Assembly: GCF_001632745.1 (NCBI RefSeq)
Contig: NZ_LQRT01000035.1
Span: 124,001-188,000 of the forward strand
Length of the DNA: 64,000 nucleotides
DNA from: Aquimarina aggregata
GTDB taxonomy: Bacteria > Bacteroidota > Bacteroidia > Flavobacteriales > Flavobacteriaceae
Direction: 5' to 3'
Position numbers and translations under genes: made by a program
Part shown: one piece after another, positions 45,354 to 55,054 of the stretch
Layout: each line of letters begins with the position of its first letter
Position numbering within the stretch: position 1 is the stretch's first letter
The notes under the pieces: model-generated
What the model was told of the DNA's origin: nothing
The model's database searches: none
The model's input: the letters and a program-made list of their open reading frames with translations, nothing else

Positions 45354-45804
45354 AATTGTTAATTTTATGTGTAAAAAGTTGATATACATAAAATTACTAC
45401 GAACAACCACATATAAACCATAACAAATGGTTAGAAATCAACCATAAATAATCTAAATATTGTTTAAAAAATTAACTAAATTATTGTCATATACTCCAAA
45501 AAACCATTCTTTTTATAACGATATCAAAAAACTGTATTTTATACCATTACTTCCAAAAATTTAAGGGTTACAAAAGTGATACATTAAATAGAAAAAAGGA
45601 TACAAATGGTGTACATTCGACCTATACCTTAACTTCTATATATTACTCACTTTCTTTTCATCCTTATCCTTTTTAATAACTTAATCATATAGATCTTACA
45701 TACAACCCGCAACATACAAAGGTTATCTAACGTCTTTATTAAAAAAATGAAGTTAATTGATACATATCATTAAAGTATAAATATTAGTCATAATTCTACG
45801 GCTT
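45354..45804. other. Divergent intergenic region of 451 bp with AACCAT repeats
   Basis: Upstream of both the GH16 gene and the Coa1-like gene. Contains the dyad AACCAT (45416-45421)/ATGGTT (45427-45432) and a further AACCATAA at 45440-45447. Possible operator for substrate-controlled agarase expression. No RNA gene, ORF or standard -7 box seen. Confidence 0.35.
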
Positions 45805-46260
45805 ATGAATGAAGTTTCTTATAAAAAAAATTGGTGGAATCGAAATTGGAAATGGGTACTACCTTTACTATTAGTAACAATATTTACATCTACTTTTTTT
45901 GTAATGACAGGAAATGCAGCATTTAGATACGGTTCTGTTTTTATACAGCCAAACCTGATAGAACATGCTTTAGAAAAAGCTAGAAAAAATGATCAAGTAA
46001 TTAATAAATTAGGTGTACTATATCCTCACGATTTTTTTAGACTTCTAGAGGGAGATGTAGCGTACTCAAATGATACTACTAAAGTTGCTATCACTGTAGG
46101 TATTAGAGGCCCTAAAGGAAAAGGGAAATTAGATATTATTGCCTACCGAAATGGACAAGAATGGAAATATGAAAAAATAGTGGTACGAATAAAAAAACCT
46201 AAAAAAATAAGTATTATGATTCTGGAGCAAGCTCAATCTCTAATCCATCCAAATCAGTAG
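45805..46260 (+). CDS. Coa1-family membrane protein (cytochrome oxidase assembly factor-like)
   Basis: 151 residues: N-terminal cytoplasmic WWNRNWKWVLP segment, one transmembrane helix (about 17-36), then a soluble domain ending in VGIRGPKGKGKLDIIAYRNGQEWKYEKIVV, which matches the Coa1/TIM21-like fold. Related to factors helping cytochrome c oxidase assembly in mitochondria; bacterial role not established. Its 3' end overlaps the convergent ferredoxin gene by 47 bp. Confidence 0.75.
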   Translation: MNEVSYKKNWWNRNWKWVLPLLLVTIFTSTFFVMTGNAAFRYGSVFIQPNLIEHALEKARKNDQVINKLGVLYPHDFFRLLEGDVAYSNDTTKVAITVGIRGPKGKGKLDIIAYRNGQEWKYEKIVVRIKKPKKISIMILEQAQSLIHPNQ

Positions 46261-46534
46261 TAATAGGTATTTGACAACCTAATCTACTATTATCTTCTAC
46301 ATAAAAAGCTTCAGCTAACATTAAATCTTCGTCCTGCCCCATTTCTGGCAGTTGATGATCTGATAAAACATAACATTGACATGAAGCACACATTGCCATA
46401 CCACCGCAAGTACCTTCGACAGGTAATTCATAAGCTTTACAAACCTCCATTAAATTCATTGCCATATCAGTTGGCGCTTGCAATTCATGCACTACTCCTT
46501 CTCTATCTTTTATTTTTATTGTAATATCTGACAT
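46214..46534 (-). CDS. Adrenodoxin-type 2Fe-2S ferredoxin
   Basis: 106 residues. Cluster ligands in C-GGMAM-C-AS-C (about 43-52) plus a C-terminal Cys in LGCQIPIT, the adrenodoxin spacing. Likely carries electrons for Fe-S, P450 or sulfite-related reactions. Convergent 47-bp overlap with the Coa1-like gene, so the two mRNAs share antisense ends. Confidence 0.92.
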   Translation of the reverse strand: MSDITIKIKDREGVVHELQAPTDMAMNLMEVCKAYELPVEGTCGGMAMCASCQCYVLSDHQLPEMGQDEDLMLAEAFYVEDNSRLGCQIPITTDLDGLEIELAPES

Positions 46535-46916
46535 ATATCAAAATTTCTATTTGCAAATATAATCAAAGACTAAAGTATAGTACTCTTTTTTTATTGTTAT
46601 TCTCTCTTGGTAAATAACGAACTTCTATTGCTCTTTTGTAACACAATTTTGTATTCAAAACGAAACAAATTTCTTACATTATTTCTATAATATTTTTCTA
46701 ATACATCTTTGAAATGTTTTTTTGTTACGGCTTCAACATATTTTAACAACGCTTAATCCATATCACTGATTATCAGTGAATTAAAAACAAAACCTTAATC
46801 ATTCTAATAATCAATAATTTACATTTTTATTCGAAAAATTGGTCGTTTTTCTTGTAAGTCTATTTTCACGTATACGTCTGAATATTCTATTATTAAACCA
46901 ATTTAAATATATTCAC
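46535..46916. other. Divergent intergenic region, 382 bp
   Basis: AT-rich. Contains the dyad TCACTGA-TTA-TCAGTGA (46763-46779), a possible operator of the T9SS spondin protein or the ferredoxin gene. No other feature seen. Confidence 0.35.
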
Positions 46917-48875
46917 ATGAAAAAACTAACTTTTCAAATTTCGCTATTTCTAATAGCGATTTCGACGTATGGCCAATCCACAGCAATTTATGATGTGGTC
47001 TTTACCAGTAACTGGGAAGCTCATGGTCCATTACCTGGGTCAAATGCACATTTTACAGAATTAGTTGGTGCTACCCATAATAGTAACATTACTTTTTTAA
47101 GAAATGGAGGAATTGCAACACTTGGAGTCGAAAGAGTTGCAGAGACCGGATCAAATGGCACATTTAATGCTGAAGTAAATACTGCTATAACTGCAGGTAA
47201 TGCAGATCAGTATATCGAAGGCCCTAATCTTTTTTTTAATGGAACCTTAAGAACGATCACTATAAAAGATCTATCTGTTAATAGTGATTATCCTCTTGTA
47301 TCCTTACTATCTATGATCGCCCCTAGTCCTGATTGGATGATTGCAGTAAATAGTGTTTCTTTATTAGACAGTTCTAACGAATGGATTCAAAGTATATCTT
47401 TGGATATATTTCCTTATGATGCTGGTACCGAAGAAGGAACAACTTATTCTTTAAACAACCCTGCTACAGATCCCAAAGAACCAATCTCTAGTCTTAGAGG
47501 TATTGCTCCTTTTAATTCTCAAAAAGTAGGCACATTAGTTTTTACACTAACATCTGTAAATGGTGGTGGTTCTAATGAATGTTCCGGAAATGTAAACACT
47601 TTTCCTTATGCAGAAAGTTTTGAAAGTTCTATTGGAGACTGGAGTCAAGCAACAACAGGAGATGATTTAGATTGGACCGTTAATACTAACGGAACCCCAT
47701 CTAATGGTACTGGACCAAACAGTGCTGCAAATGGAACATCTTATATTTATGTGGAAGCCTCAGGAAATGGAAATGGATTTCCTAATAAAAGGGCAATTCT
47801 TAATTCGCCTTGTTTAGATTTATCTAATGTATCGACTCCAACATTATCTTTTCAATACCATATGACTGGTTCTGCAATAGGAAATCTGGCCATAGAAGCT
47901 AGAACTAATAATGACGGAGCTTGGACTACTGTGTTTAGTAGAACAGGGGCTCAAGGAACAGACTGGAACATAGCAGAAGTAGATTTATCTAGTTATGCTG
48001 GGAATTCTAGTGTACAACTACGTCTTAATACTGTTACTGGAAATAGCTGGCAAGGTGATGTTGCAATTGACGATCTTAGTATAACCGAATCAACCGGAGG
48101 TGGAAATACCTGTGAAGCTATTAATTTTAATAATTTTACTGTTAATGCATTCTCTAATCAAGATAACGCAGGAAATTCTTCGATTACTGATCAAGGCGCA
48201 AGTCTATCTTTATCAAACAATACTTGGAAATTTATTGCAATGGATTATACTGTAACAGCAAATACTATGATGGAATTTGATTTTAGCAGTACATCTGAAG
48301 GTGAAATTCATGGAATAGGCTTTGAAAATGACAATCAATTAACCTCTTCCAGATATTTTAAAGTTTATGGAACTCAAAATTATGGCATTACAAATTATGA
48401 TAATTATACAAGCGGAACCATCACTTATAAAATACCCGTAGGTGATTTTTATACAGGTAATATGGATCGTCTAGTTTTTATTAATGACAATGATGCAGGT
48501 AGTGGTAATGGTTCTGTATTTACCAATGTAAAAATTTACGAAGGTTCTTGCGGAACTACATCAACTAAAAGTTTGGCAACAAACTTGCACAAAACATCTA
48601 TAATTTTAGGAAATGAAGATGAAGACACAGGAATAGAAATAAAGATTACACCTAATCCAACAACAGATCACTTTACACTTCGTATTCCTGATGTAACTGA
48701 AGAAGCGACTGTATCAATTTACTCGATTCAGGGCGACATTAAATCACAAATCAATTTAACTTCTGGAATACACACGATATCTACCAAAAACTTAGCTCTT
48801 AAACCCGGTATATATCTTGTTAAAGTGGCGCATAAAGGCAAAGACTTAGTAATGCAAAAATTAATAGTACAGTAA
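46917..48875 (+). CDS. Secreted T9SS cargo protein with spondin and MAM-like domains
   Basis: 652 residues from the ATG at 46917, chosen because a signal peptide starts there (MKKLTFQISLFLIAISTYGQ) rather than at 46839. An N-terminal spondin domain (about 22-215: VVFTSNWEAHGPLPGSNAHF, SMIAPSPDWMIAV). MAM-like domain about 223-400 (VEASGNGNGFPNKRAIL, VTGNSWQGD), sharing its core with the protein at 617-3892. Then a further beta domain (about 405-545) and a type A T9SS sorting domain (about 575-652: ITPNPTTDHFTL…PGIYLVKV). Predicted extracellular adhesion or matrix protein. Confidence 0.87.
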   Translation: MKKLTFQISLFLIAISTYGQSTAIYDVVFTSNWEAHGPLPGSNAHFTELVGATHNSNITFLRNGGIATLGVERVAETGSNGTFNAEVNTAITAGNADQYIEGPNLFFNGTLRTITIKDLSVNSDYPLVSLLSMIAPSPDWMIAVNSVSLLDSSNEWIQSISLDIFPYDAGTEEGTTYSLNNPATDPKEPISSLRGIAPFNSQKVGTLVFTLTSVNGGGSNECSGNVNTFPYAESFESSIGDWSQATTGDDLDWTVNTNGTPSNGTGPNSAANGTSYIYVEASGNGNGFPNKRAILNSPCLDLSNVSTPTLSFQYHMTGSAIGNLAIEARTNNDGAWTTVFSRTGAQGTDWNIAEVDLSSYAGNSSVQLRLNTVTGNSWQGDVAIDDLSITESTGGGNTCEAINFNNFTVNAFSNQDNAGNSSITDQGASLSLSNNTWKFIAMDYTVTANTMMEFDFSSTSEGEIHGIGFENDNQLTSSRYFKVYGTQNYGITNYDNYTSGTITYKIPVGDFYTGNMDRLVFINDNDAGSGNGSVFTNVKIYEGSCGTTSTKSLATNLHKTSIILGNEDEDTGIEIKITPNPTTDHFTLRIPDVTEEATVSIYSIQGDIKSQINLTSGIHTISTKNLALKPGIYLVKVAHKGKDLVMQKLIVQ

Positions 48876-48898
48876 TATAATTTATGTTGTTACATCAA

Positions 48899-48924
48899 AG
48901 TGCCTCGATAAATATCGAGGCACT
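48899..48924 (+). terminator. Intrinsic terminator of the spondin/MAM gene
   Basis: A 12-bp perfect stem AGTGCCTCGATA/TATCGAGGCACT with a 2-base spacer, followed by TTTTT on the plus strand, 24 nt past the stop at 48875. Confidence 0.88.
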
Positions 48925-48951
48925 TTTTACTTTTTAATTATATATTTAAAT

Positions 48952-48987
48952 AAAAAATGGCACGAATATGTATTCGTGCCATTTTTT
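48952..48987 (-). terminator. Intrinsic terminator at the end of the sulfate-assimilation operon
   Basis: A perfect 17-bp stem AAAAAATGGCACGAATA/TATTCGTGCCATTTTTT with a 2-base spacer. Works on the minus strand for the gene ending at 49014 and possibly as a second plus-strand terminator. Confidence 0.9.
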
Positions 48988-49013
48988 GTGTATCAATTTT
49001 TAAGTAATAAACA

Positions 49014-50075
49014 CTATACTATTGCTTTTACTACTTCTTTTTTAGCTTCTTTTTTACTTCCATCAAATCCTTCAACACCACCAACAGTAGTATACTTCAT
49101 AACGTACTTTTTGTCCGGAAAAATTCTTTGGTATGCACTCTGACACATAATTGCGGCTTCATGAAAACCAGAAAGAATTAATTTAAGCTTTCCTTTATAT
49201 GTATTCACATCTCCTATTGCATATATCCCTGGGATATTCGTTTGGTAATCGTAAGAGTTATCTACTTTAATTGCATTTTTTTCGATCTCTAGTCCCCAAT
49301 TTCCTATAGGTCCTAATTTTGGTGATAGACCAAATAAAGGAATAAAGTAATCTGTATCAACATGAATATCACCTTCTGTTTTATGTTTAATCCCAACTCC
49401 GGTAACGTGATCATCTCCTTTTAGCTCTTTTACTTCGGCTTCTGTAATTAAGTTTACTTTTCCTAGTTTAGTAAGCTCTGCCACCCGTTCTACAGAATCT
49501 AAAGCTCCTCTGAACTCATTTCTTCTGTGCACTAAGGTTACCTCACTAGCTACATCGGCTAAAAATATTGTCCAATCTAGCGCAGAATCACCACCACCAG
49601 CTATTACAACTCGTTTATCTCTATAAACTTCAGGATCTCGAATAATATATGCTACTCCTTTATCTTCAAAATCAATAATATTTGGAATAGGCGGTTTACG
49701 AGGTTCGAAAGATCCTAATCCACCGGCAATAGCTACTACAGGAGCATTATGCTTAGTACCTTTATTTGTTGTTACTAAAAATGTATCATCTTCAAGTTTT
49801 TCGATAGTTTCTGCACGTTCTCCTAAAGTAAAACCAGGTTCAAAAGGCTTAATTTGTTCCATTAAATTATTCACTAAATCTCCAGCTAAAATCTCTGGAA
49901 AACCAGGGATATCATAAATTGGTTTTTTAGGATATATTTCAGAACACTGTCCTCCAGGTTGCGGTAAAGCATCTATTAGATGTGTTTTTAACTTGAGTAA
50001 TCCTGCTTCAAAAACAGTAAATAATCCTGTTGGTCCTGCTCCGATTATTAAAATATCAGTCTTAATCATTTTCAA
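49014..50075 (-). CDS. Ferredoxin/flavodoxin-NADP reductase, thioredoxin-reductase-like type
   Basis: 353 residues. FAD-binding GAGPTGLFTVFEAG at the N-terminus, PQPGGQCSEIYPKKPIYDIPG typical of this FNR class, and NADP site GGGDSALDWTI with HRRNEFRGA. No CxxC redox motif, which separates it from thioredoxin reductase. Likely reduces the ferredoxin that feeds the sulfite reductase upstream in the operon. Overlaps the siroheme gene by 14 nt. Confidence 0.9.
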   Translation of the reverse strand: MKMIKTDILIIGAGPTGLFTVFEAGLLKLKTHLIDALPQPGGQCSEIYPKKPIYDIPGFPEILAGDLVNNLMEQIKPFEPGFTLGERAETIEKLEDDTFLVTTNKGTKHNAPVVAIAGGLGSFEPRKPPIPNIIDFEDKGVAYIIRDPEVYRDKRVVIAGGGDSALDWTIFLADVASEVTLVHRRNEFRGALDSVERVAELTKLGKVNLITEAEVKELKGDDHVTGVGIKHKTEGDIHVDTDYFIPLFGLSPKLGPIGNWGLEIEKNAIKVDNSYDYQTNIPGIYAIGDVNTYKGKLKLILSGFHEAAIMCQSAYQRIFPDKKYVMKYTTVGGVEGFDGSKKEAKKEVVKAIV

Positions 50076-50658
50076 CTTCTTTTTTTCCTATTAATCCTTT
50101 AGTAAATTCGTTAAGTGTCTCCACTTTTTCTTCGAAATCACCTTTAATTGTTTTTCTATATTCGTTTAAATTTTTAACTAAATCATCAATATTTTCAGGA
50201 ACTACTTCCTCAAAAAACTGACGTAGTCTTTTGGCTGTTGTTGGCGACTTTCCGTTAGTCGAAATAGCCACTTTGACATTACCTTTGGTTACAATTCCGC
50301 CCATATAAAAATCACAATACGGTGGATTGTCTGCTACATTAACCAGTTTACTTCTTTTCCTGCAGTCTTTATAAACTTTTACATTCACCTCAGGTATATC
50401 AGTAGTAGCTATCACAATATGTTTTCCTTTCAAAAAACGTCTATGATACTTCTTTTTAATCATTACAACTCCAAATTTATCTGCTAAAGCGATTGTATCT
50501 TTTCTGAACATAGGTGAAACTATGGTCACTTTGGCATCTGGACTTGATTTTAATAAGAACGTAAGTTTTTCTTCTGCGACATTACCCCCTCCTACAATTA
50601 GGATTTCAAGGTTTTTGACTTTTAAAAAAACCGGATATAAATTATTTCTCTCTTCCAT
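50062..50658 (-). CDS. Precorrin-2 dehydrogenase / sirohydrochlorin ferrochelatase (Met8-like)
   Basis: 198 residues, matching Met8 or the CysG N-terminal domain. NAD-binding VGGGNVAEEKLTFLL, NVADNPPYCDFYMGG and STNGKSPTTAKRLRQ motifs. It oxidises precorrin-2 to sirohydrochlorin and inserts iron to give siroheme for the adjacent sulfite reductase. Follows cobA by 21 bp. Confidence 0.93.
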   Translation of the reverse strand: MEERNNLYPVFLKVKNLEILIVGGGNVAEEKLTFLLKSSPDAKVTIVSPMFRKDTIALADKFGVVMIKKKYHRRFLKGKHIVIATTDIPEVNVKVYKDCRKRSKLVNVADNPPYCDFYMGGIVTKGNVKVAISTNGKSPTTAKRLRQFFEEVVPENIDDLVKNLNEYRKTIKGDFEEKVETLNEFTKGLIGKKEVEND

Positions 50659-50679
50659 CTTTATAGCTATCCTGAACTA

Positions 50680-51453
50680 TCAAGATACAATTTCTTCTTT
50701 TACTTCTTTGTAAATCGAAGCTAATTTTACTCTTTGCTTCACTACTTCACCTATAACAATTATAGCCGGGGATGATAGTTTTTTCTCTAAAACTACTTTC
50801 TCAATAGTCTTTATCGTACCAAATCCAAATTGCTCATTATCTTTGGTTCCGTTTTGTATAATTGCGACTGGAATATCTTCTTTATTTTCGGCTGCAAATA
50901 TACTAACTATTTCAGATAACTTACTCATTCCCATTAAAATAACCACAGTTGCATTTGATTTAGCTGCCAGGCAAACATCCTGTGATAGTTTATGAGCTTT
51001 GGTAGTTCCTGTAATCACCCAAAAACTTTCTGAAAATCCTCTTTTAGTTAATGGTATCCCTTGATATGCAGGTACTGCATAAGAAGATGATATCCCCGGA
51101 ACCATATATGTTTTTATTCCAAATTCTTGTACATAATCAATTTCTTCTGCTCCTCGTCCAAAAATAAACGGGTCACCGCCTTTTAACCTTACAACGTGTC
51201 CATGACTTTTAGCCCTGTTAACTATAAGATCATTGATTTGTTCTTGTTGATAGGCATAACATCCTTTTCGTTTGCCCACAAATATTTTCTCTGCATTAGG
51301 AGCATATTGCAGCAATGATTCATTAATGAGCGCATCATACAATACCACATCTGCAGATTCTAAAGCTTTAATTGCCTTTAACGTAATTAAGTCTGGATCT
51401 CCTGGTCCAGCTCCAACTACTGTCAATTTAGGTATTTTAATATTTGTTCTCAT
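50680..51453 (-). CDS. cobA: Uroporphyrinogen-III C-methyltransferase (SUMT)
   Basis: 257 residues. VVGAGPGDPDLITLKA, YDALI, RLKGGDPFIFGRGAEE and ITGTTKAHK are the family motifs. Two SAM-dependent methylations give precorrin-2. With the Met8-like protein it supplies siroheme; in this context CysG is split into two genes. Confidence 0.95.
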   Translation of the reverse strand: MRTNIKIPKLTVVGAGPGDPDLITLKAIKALESADVVLYDALINESLLQYAPNAEKIFVGKRKGCYAYQQEQINDLIVNRAKSHGHVVRLKGGDPFIFGRGAEEIDYVQEFGIKTYMVPGISSSYAVPAYQGIPLTKRGFSESFWVITGTTKAHKLSQDVCLAAKSNATVVILMGMSKLSEIVSIFAAENKEDIPVAIIQNGTKDNEQFGFGTIKTIEKVVLEKKLSSPAIIVIGEVVKQRVKLASIYKEVKEEIVS

Positions 51454-51507
51454 TCTTTAATCTATCTATTACTCGTTACCTGAAAACTATTCAAGTTGAT
51501 AAAGATA

Positions 51508-53598
51508 TTACACATTTTCTACTTCAAGAGCTCTAAACGCTTGCACTTTTTGTAAAAATTGCTCTGCTTTTTTGATATAATCTACTGCAAAGTCCTTGCT
51601 TGGTGCATTTTTCTGAAGTTGATATATCAAATCAGCAAATGTTCCTTCTAACTTTATTTTACCACTTGCTACAAATTCTTCATCAAACTGACTTATAATT
51701 CCTGCATGCGTATTTGTTTTCTTATTTTCTGCAAGTAATAATGCTTTTGCCGAGTTTACAAGAGAGCTATAGGCATGATATATAGCATCAGAATAAATCT
51801 CGTTTTCAAAAGAATACTTTGCGTTAGCAATTTTTTCTTCACTTTCTAAAAATAAAGTTGCGATTAAATCAATCACCACTCCAGCACATTCTCCTATTCC
51901 TATTGCTTTTACGTATTCTTCTTCTGTACCCCAATCGATAAAGTCTTCTTGAGTCAAGTTTTCTACATTTGATAAATCGGTAAGAAAATCATAAAAATAT
52001 TTCTCTCCTTTATCTTCATAATACTCTACAAAAGTTTTATCATTTGCATTTGCTTCAAAATCATTTAAAATTCTACGCAATGCTTCAGGTCCTCTTCTAC
52101 TTGGTATTTTTACAACTTTATCTGCAAAACGTCCTTTACCATCTCCTAAGTTTCCACCTCCTAATAACACTTGTAATGCTGGGGCTACTAATTTATCTTT
52201 AGTACGAACAGACATTCCTTGAAAACCGATATTAGCCATATTATGTTGCCCGCAAGCATTCATACATCCACTAATTTTGATTACCAAATCTTCTTTTTCT
52301 AAGTATTGAGGGTATTCTGTTTTGATCACGCGTTCTAGTTCTTCTGCAATACCAGTACTACTTGCTATTCCTAAATTACAAGTATCTGTTCCTGGACAAG
52401 CTGTGATATCTACTGCTTTGTTATATCCTGCTTCTACAAATCCTAATTTTTCTAATTCTTGATAGAAAAGTGGTACTAAATCTTCTTTTACAAAAGGAAT
52501 TAAAATATTTTGTCGTAACGATAATCTAATTTCTCCTGCCGCATATTTATCTACGAGATCAGCTAATAACCTAGCTTTATCCGTATAGAAATCTCCTAGT
52601 AAAACTTTAATTCCTATCGCTACATACCCTTCTTGTTTCTGTGGAATTACATTTGTGGTTTTCCAGAGGTCAAAAGATTGTTGATTTTTAATTTTTACTA
52701 CTGGCGCCTCTACAGATACTGGCTTAGAAACTTTATACGCTTCTGCATCTATGGCAACTGTCTTTTGTGCAATTGCTTTTTGCTCTGCTTCTACTAATTC
52801 TTTAAATGCTTCTACTCCTATATCTTTTACTAAGAATTTCATTCTTGCCTTAGCTCTACTTTTACGTTCGCCATGACGATCAAACACTCTTAATACTCCT
52901 TCCATTAAAGGAATAATTTTATCTGTAGGTAAAAAGCTATACAATTCATCTGCATGTCTTGGTTGTGAACCTAAACCTCCTGCCAGCATTACTTTAAAAC
53001 CTCTAACTCCATTTTCGATTTTAGCAATAAAGCCTAAATCATGCATATAAGATAAGCCTGTATCTTCTTCGGTTCCTGAAAAGGAAACCTTGAATTTACG
53101 TCCCATTTCTTGGGATATAGGATTTCTTAAAAAGAAACGAAATAATGCATCTGCATATGGTGACACATCAAATGGTTCTTTTGGATCTATACCTGCAGTT
53201 TCTGAAGCTGTCACATTACGCACCGTATTACCGCAAGCTTCTCTTAAAGTAATATCATCTCTTTCTAATTCTGCCCAAAGTTCTGGAGTTCTATTTAGAT
53301 CAACATAATGAATCTGAATATCCTGACGTGTTGTGATGTGTAATCTTCCTCTCGAATACTCATCAGACACCTCACTAATTCGTCTCAATTGATTACTTAA
53401 CACTTTACCATAAGGTAATTTGATACGAATCATTTGTACACCTTCTTGTCGCTGTCCGTAAACACCACGTGCCAGACGAAGACTACGAAATTTCTCTTCA
53501 TCAATCTTACCCTTATGAAATTGCTCAATTTTATTCGCTAATTCTATAATGTCTTTTTGGACAATTGGGTTTTCTATTTCTGTTCTAAAACTTTGCAT
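51508..53598 (-). CDS. Ferredoxin-type sulfite (nitrite/sulfite) reductase with C-terminal HEPN domain
   Basis: 696 residues. Siroheme/4Fe-4S ligands Cys401, Cys407, Cys445 and Cys449 (CPGTDTC…CMNAC), with the usual duplicated SiR/NiR layout over about 1-540. Residues about 565-690 form an extra helical HEPN-like domain (YSDAIYHAYSSLVNSAKALLL…HAGIISQFDEEFV). The R-x4-6-H RNase motif of toxic HEPN proteins is not seen. Operon context with cysD, cysN, cysH and siroheme genes favours sulfite over nitrite. Confidence 0.92.
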   Translation of the reverse strand: MQSFRTEIENPIVQKDIIELANKIEQFHKGKIDEEKFRSLRLARGVYGQRQEGVQMIRIKLPYGKVLSNQLRRISEVSDEYSRGRLHITTRQDIQIHYVDLNRTPELWAELERDDITLREACGNTVRNVTASETAGIDPKEPFDVSPYADALFRFFLRNPISQEMGRKFKVSFSGTEEDTGLSYMHDLGFIAKIENGVRGFKVMLAGGLGSQPRHADELYSFLPTDKIIPLMEGVLRVFDRHGERKSRAKARMKFLVKDIGVEAFKELVEAEQKAIAQKTVAIDAEAYKVSKPVSVEAPVVKIKNQQSFDLWKTTNVIPQKQEGYVAIGIKVLLGDFYTDKARLLADLVDKYAAGEIRLSLRQNILIPFVKEDLVPLFYQELEKLGFVEAGYNKAVDITACPGTDTCNLGIASSTGIAEELERVIKTEYPQYLEKEDLVIKISGCMNACGQHNMANIGFQGMSVRTKDKLVAPALQVLLGGGNLGDGKGRFADKVVKIPSRRGPEALRRILNDFEANANDKTFVEYYEDKGEKYFYDFLTDLSNVENLTQEDFIDWGTEEEYVKAIGIGECAGVVIDLIATLFLESEEKIANAKYSFENEIYSDAIYHAYSSLVNSAKALLLAENKKTNTHAGIISQFDEEFVASGKIKLEGTFADLIYQLQKNAPSKDFAVDYIKKAEQFLQKVQAFRALEVENV

Positions 53599-53706
53599 CT
53601 TTTTTCGTATTTCATTACTTTAAAAAAGCCCATAATTATGACTTTTGTGTAAAGATTTTTTTATTCTAAAATTCCTGTTTTTCTTCCTCTCGACAAAAGA
53701 CTTTTA

Positions 53707-54954
53707 TCACTCAATAAAGCCCACTCCCGAAGTGTTATTTGTTTGAGAATCTATCAATATAAACGAGCCTGAAGCTTTATTCTTACTATAAGAATCGATA
53801 GCTAAAGGTTTGCTTAACTGTATTTGTACTTTTCCTATTTCGTTTAAACTCAATGAATTTTTATCGGTATCCTCTCCAGAAAAATCGGTAGCCACAGTAC
53901 CACTTATATTTTTAACTTTTGCTAGTATTCGACTACTACCACTTTGGATAAAATAATTTGTCCCTGGATTTAGATTTTTACTATCCATCCAACATACTGT
54001 AGCGGTTAATTGTTTTTCTACTCTTGGTTTTTCTGAAGATTTCACAATCATATCTCCTCTACTTACATTTACATCATCTTCTAGAGTTACGGTACATGAA
54101 CTTCCTCTACCTGCGGTATCAAATTTTTGATCAAAAAAGAAAATCTCTTTTACTTTTGATGTAGTTAATGATGGTAATACTGTCACCTCATCACCTACTG
54201 ATAAATCTCCTCCATACAATTTACCTGCATACCCTCTAAAGTCATGAAACTCATCTTTCTTAGGTCGTATTACAGTTTGAATTGGAAAACGCACTTCTGC
54301 TTTCTCATATACATCTTGTGCATCTAGTTTTTCTAAATGTTCAAGCAATGTCTGCCCTTTATACCAAGGAGTATTTTGAGAAGCATCTACGACATTATCT
54401 CCTTGTAAAGCACTTACTGGTATAAATGTTATATTTTGTTCTTTATAATCACTTTTCTCTATTAATTTTTCAAAATCAGCTTTTATAGCTTCATACTTTT
54501 CTTGAGAAAAGTCTACTAAATCCATCTTGTTAACTGCAACAATTACATCTTTTACTCGAAGTAAATTATTGATAAAAAAGTGGCGGTATGTCTGTTCTAT
54601 TACCCCTTTACGTGCATCGACTAAAATAATCGAAGCTTGTGATGTAGAAGCACCGGTAACCATATTTCTTGTATACTCGATATGCCCTGGAGTATCAGCA
54701 ATTATATAACTTTTTGTTCGCGTTGAAAAGTAGATATGGGCAACATCAATAGTAATACCTTGTTCTCTTTCTGCAACTAATCCATCTGTTGCTAATGAAA
54801 AATCAAGATAATCAAAACCATTAGCTTTACTTCTAGTTTCTATCGCCTCTAATTTATCTGTCGTTAATGACTTTGTATCATATAAGATACGACCAATTAA
54901 AGTACTTTTTCCGTCATCTACACTTCCTGCAGTTGCTATTTTTAATACGTCCAT
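53707..54954 (-). CDS. cysN: Sulfate adenylyltransferase subunit 1 (GTPase)
   Basis: 415 residues. GTPase motifs AGSVDDGKSTLIG, DTPGHIEYTRNM and NKMDLVD, then EF-Tu-like beta domains. It couples GTP hydrolysis to APS formation by CysD. No CysC (APS kinase) extension is attached. Operon order cysH-cysD-cysN-SiR. Confidence 0.96.
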   Translation of the reverse strand: MDVLKIATAGSVDDGKSTLIGRILYDTKSLTTDKLEAIETRSKANGFDYLDFSLATDGLVAEREQGITIDVAHIYFSTRTKSYIIADTPGHIEYTRNMVTGASTSQASIILVDARKGVIEQTYRHFFINNLLRVKDVIVAVNKMDLVDFSQEKYEAIKADFEKLIEKSDYKEQNITFIPVSALQGDNVVDASQNTPWYKGQTLLEHLEKLDAQDVYEKAEVRFPIQTVIRPKKDEFHDFRGYAGKLYGGDLSVGDEVTVLPSLTTSKVKEIFFFDQKFDTAGRGSSCTVTLEDDVNVSRGDMIVKSSEKPRVEKQLTATVCWMDSKNLNPGTNYFIQSGSSRILAKVKNISGTVATDFSGEDTDKNSLSLNEIGKVQIQLSKPLAIDSYSKNKASGSFILIDSQTNNTSGVGFIE

Positions 54955-55054
54955 AGCTATTATTATTTCTCCTTTTGGGAGTAGTATTCTTTATTATTTT
55001 TTATCACTATTCTGTATTTCAGTTTTTACTGAAATCAAAAAGAGTATTTTTTTT

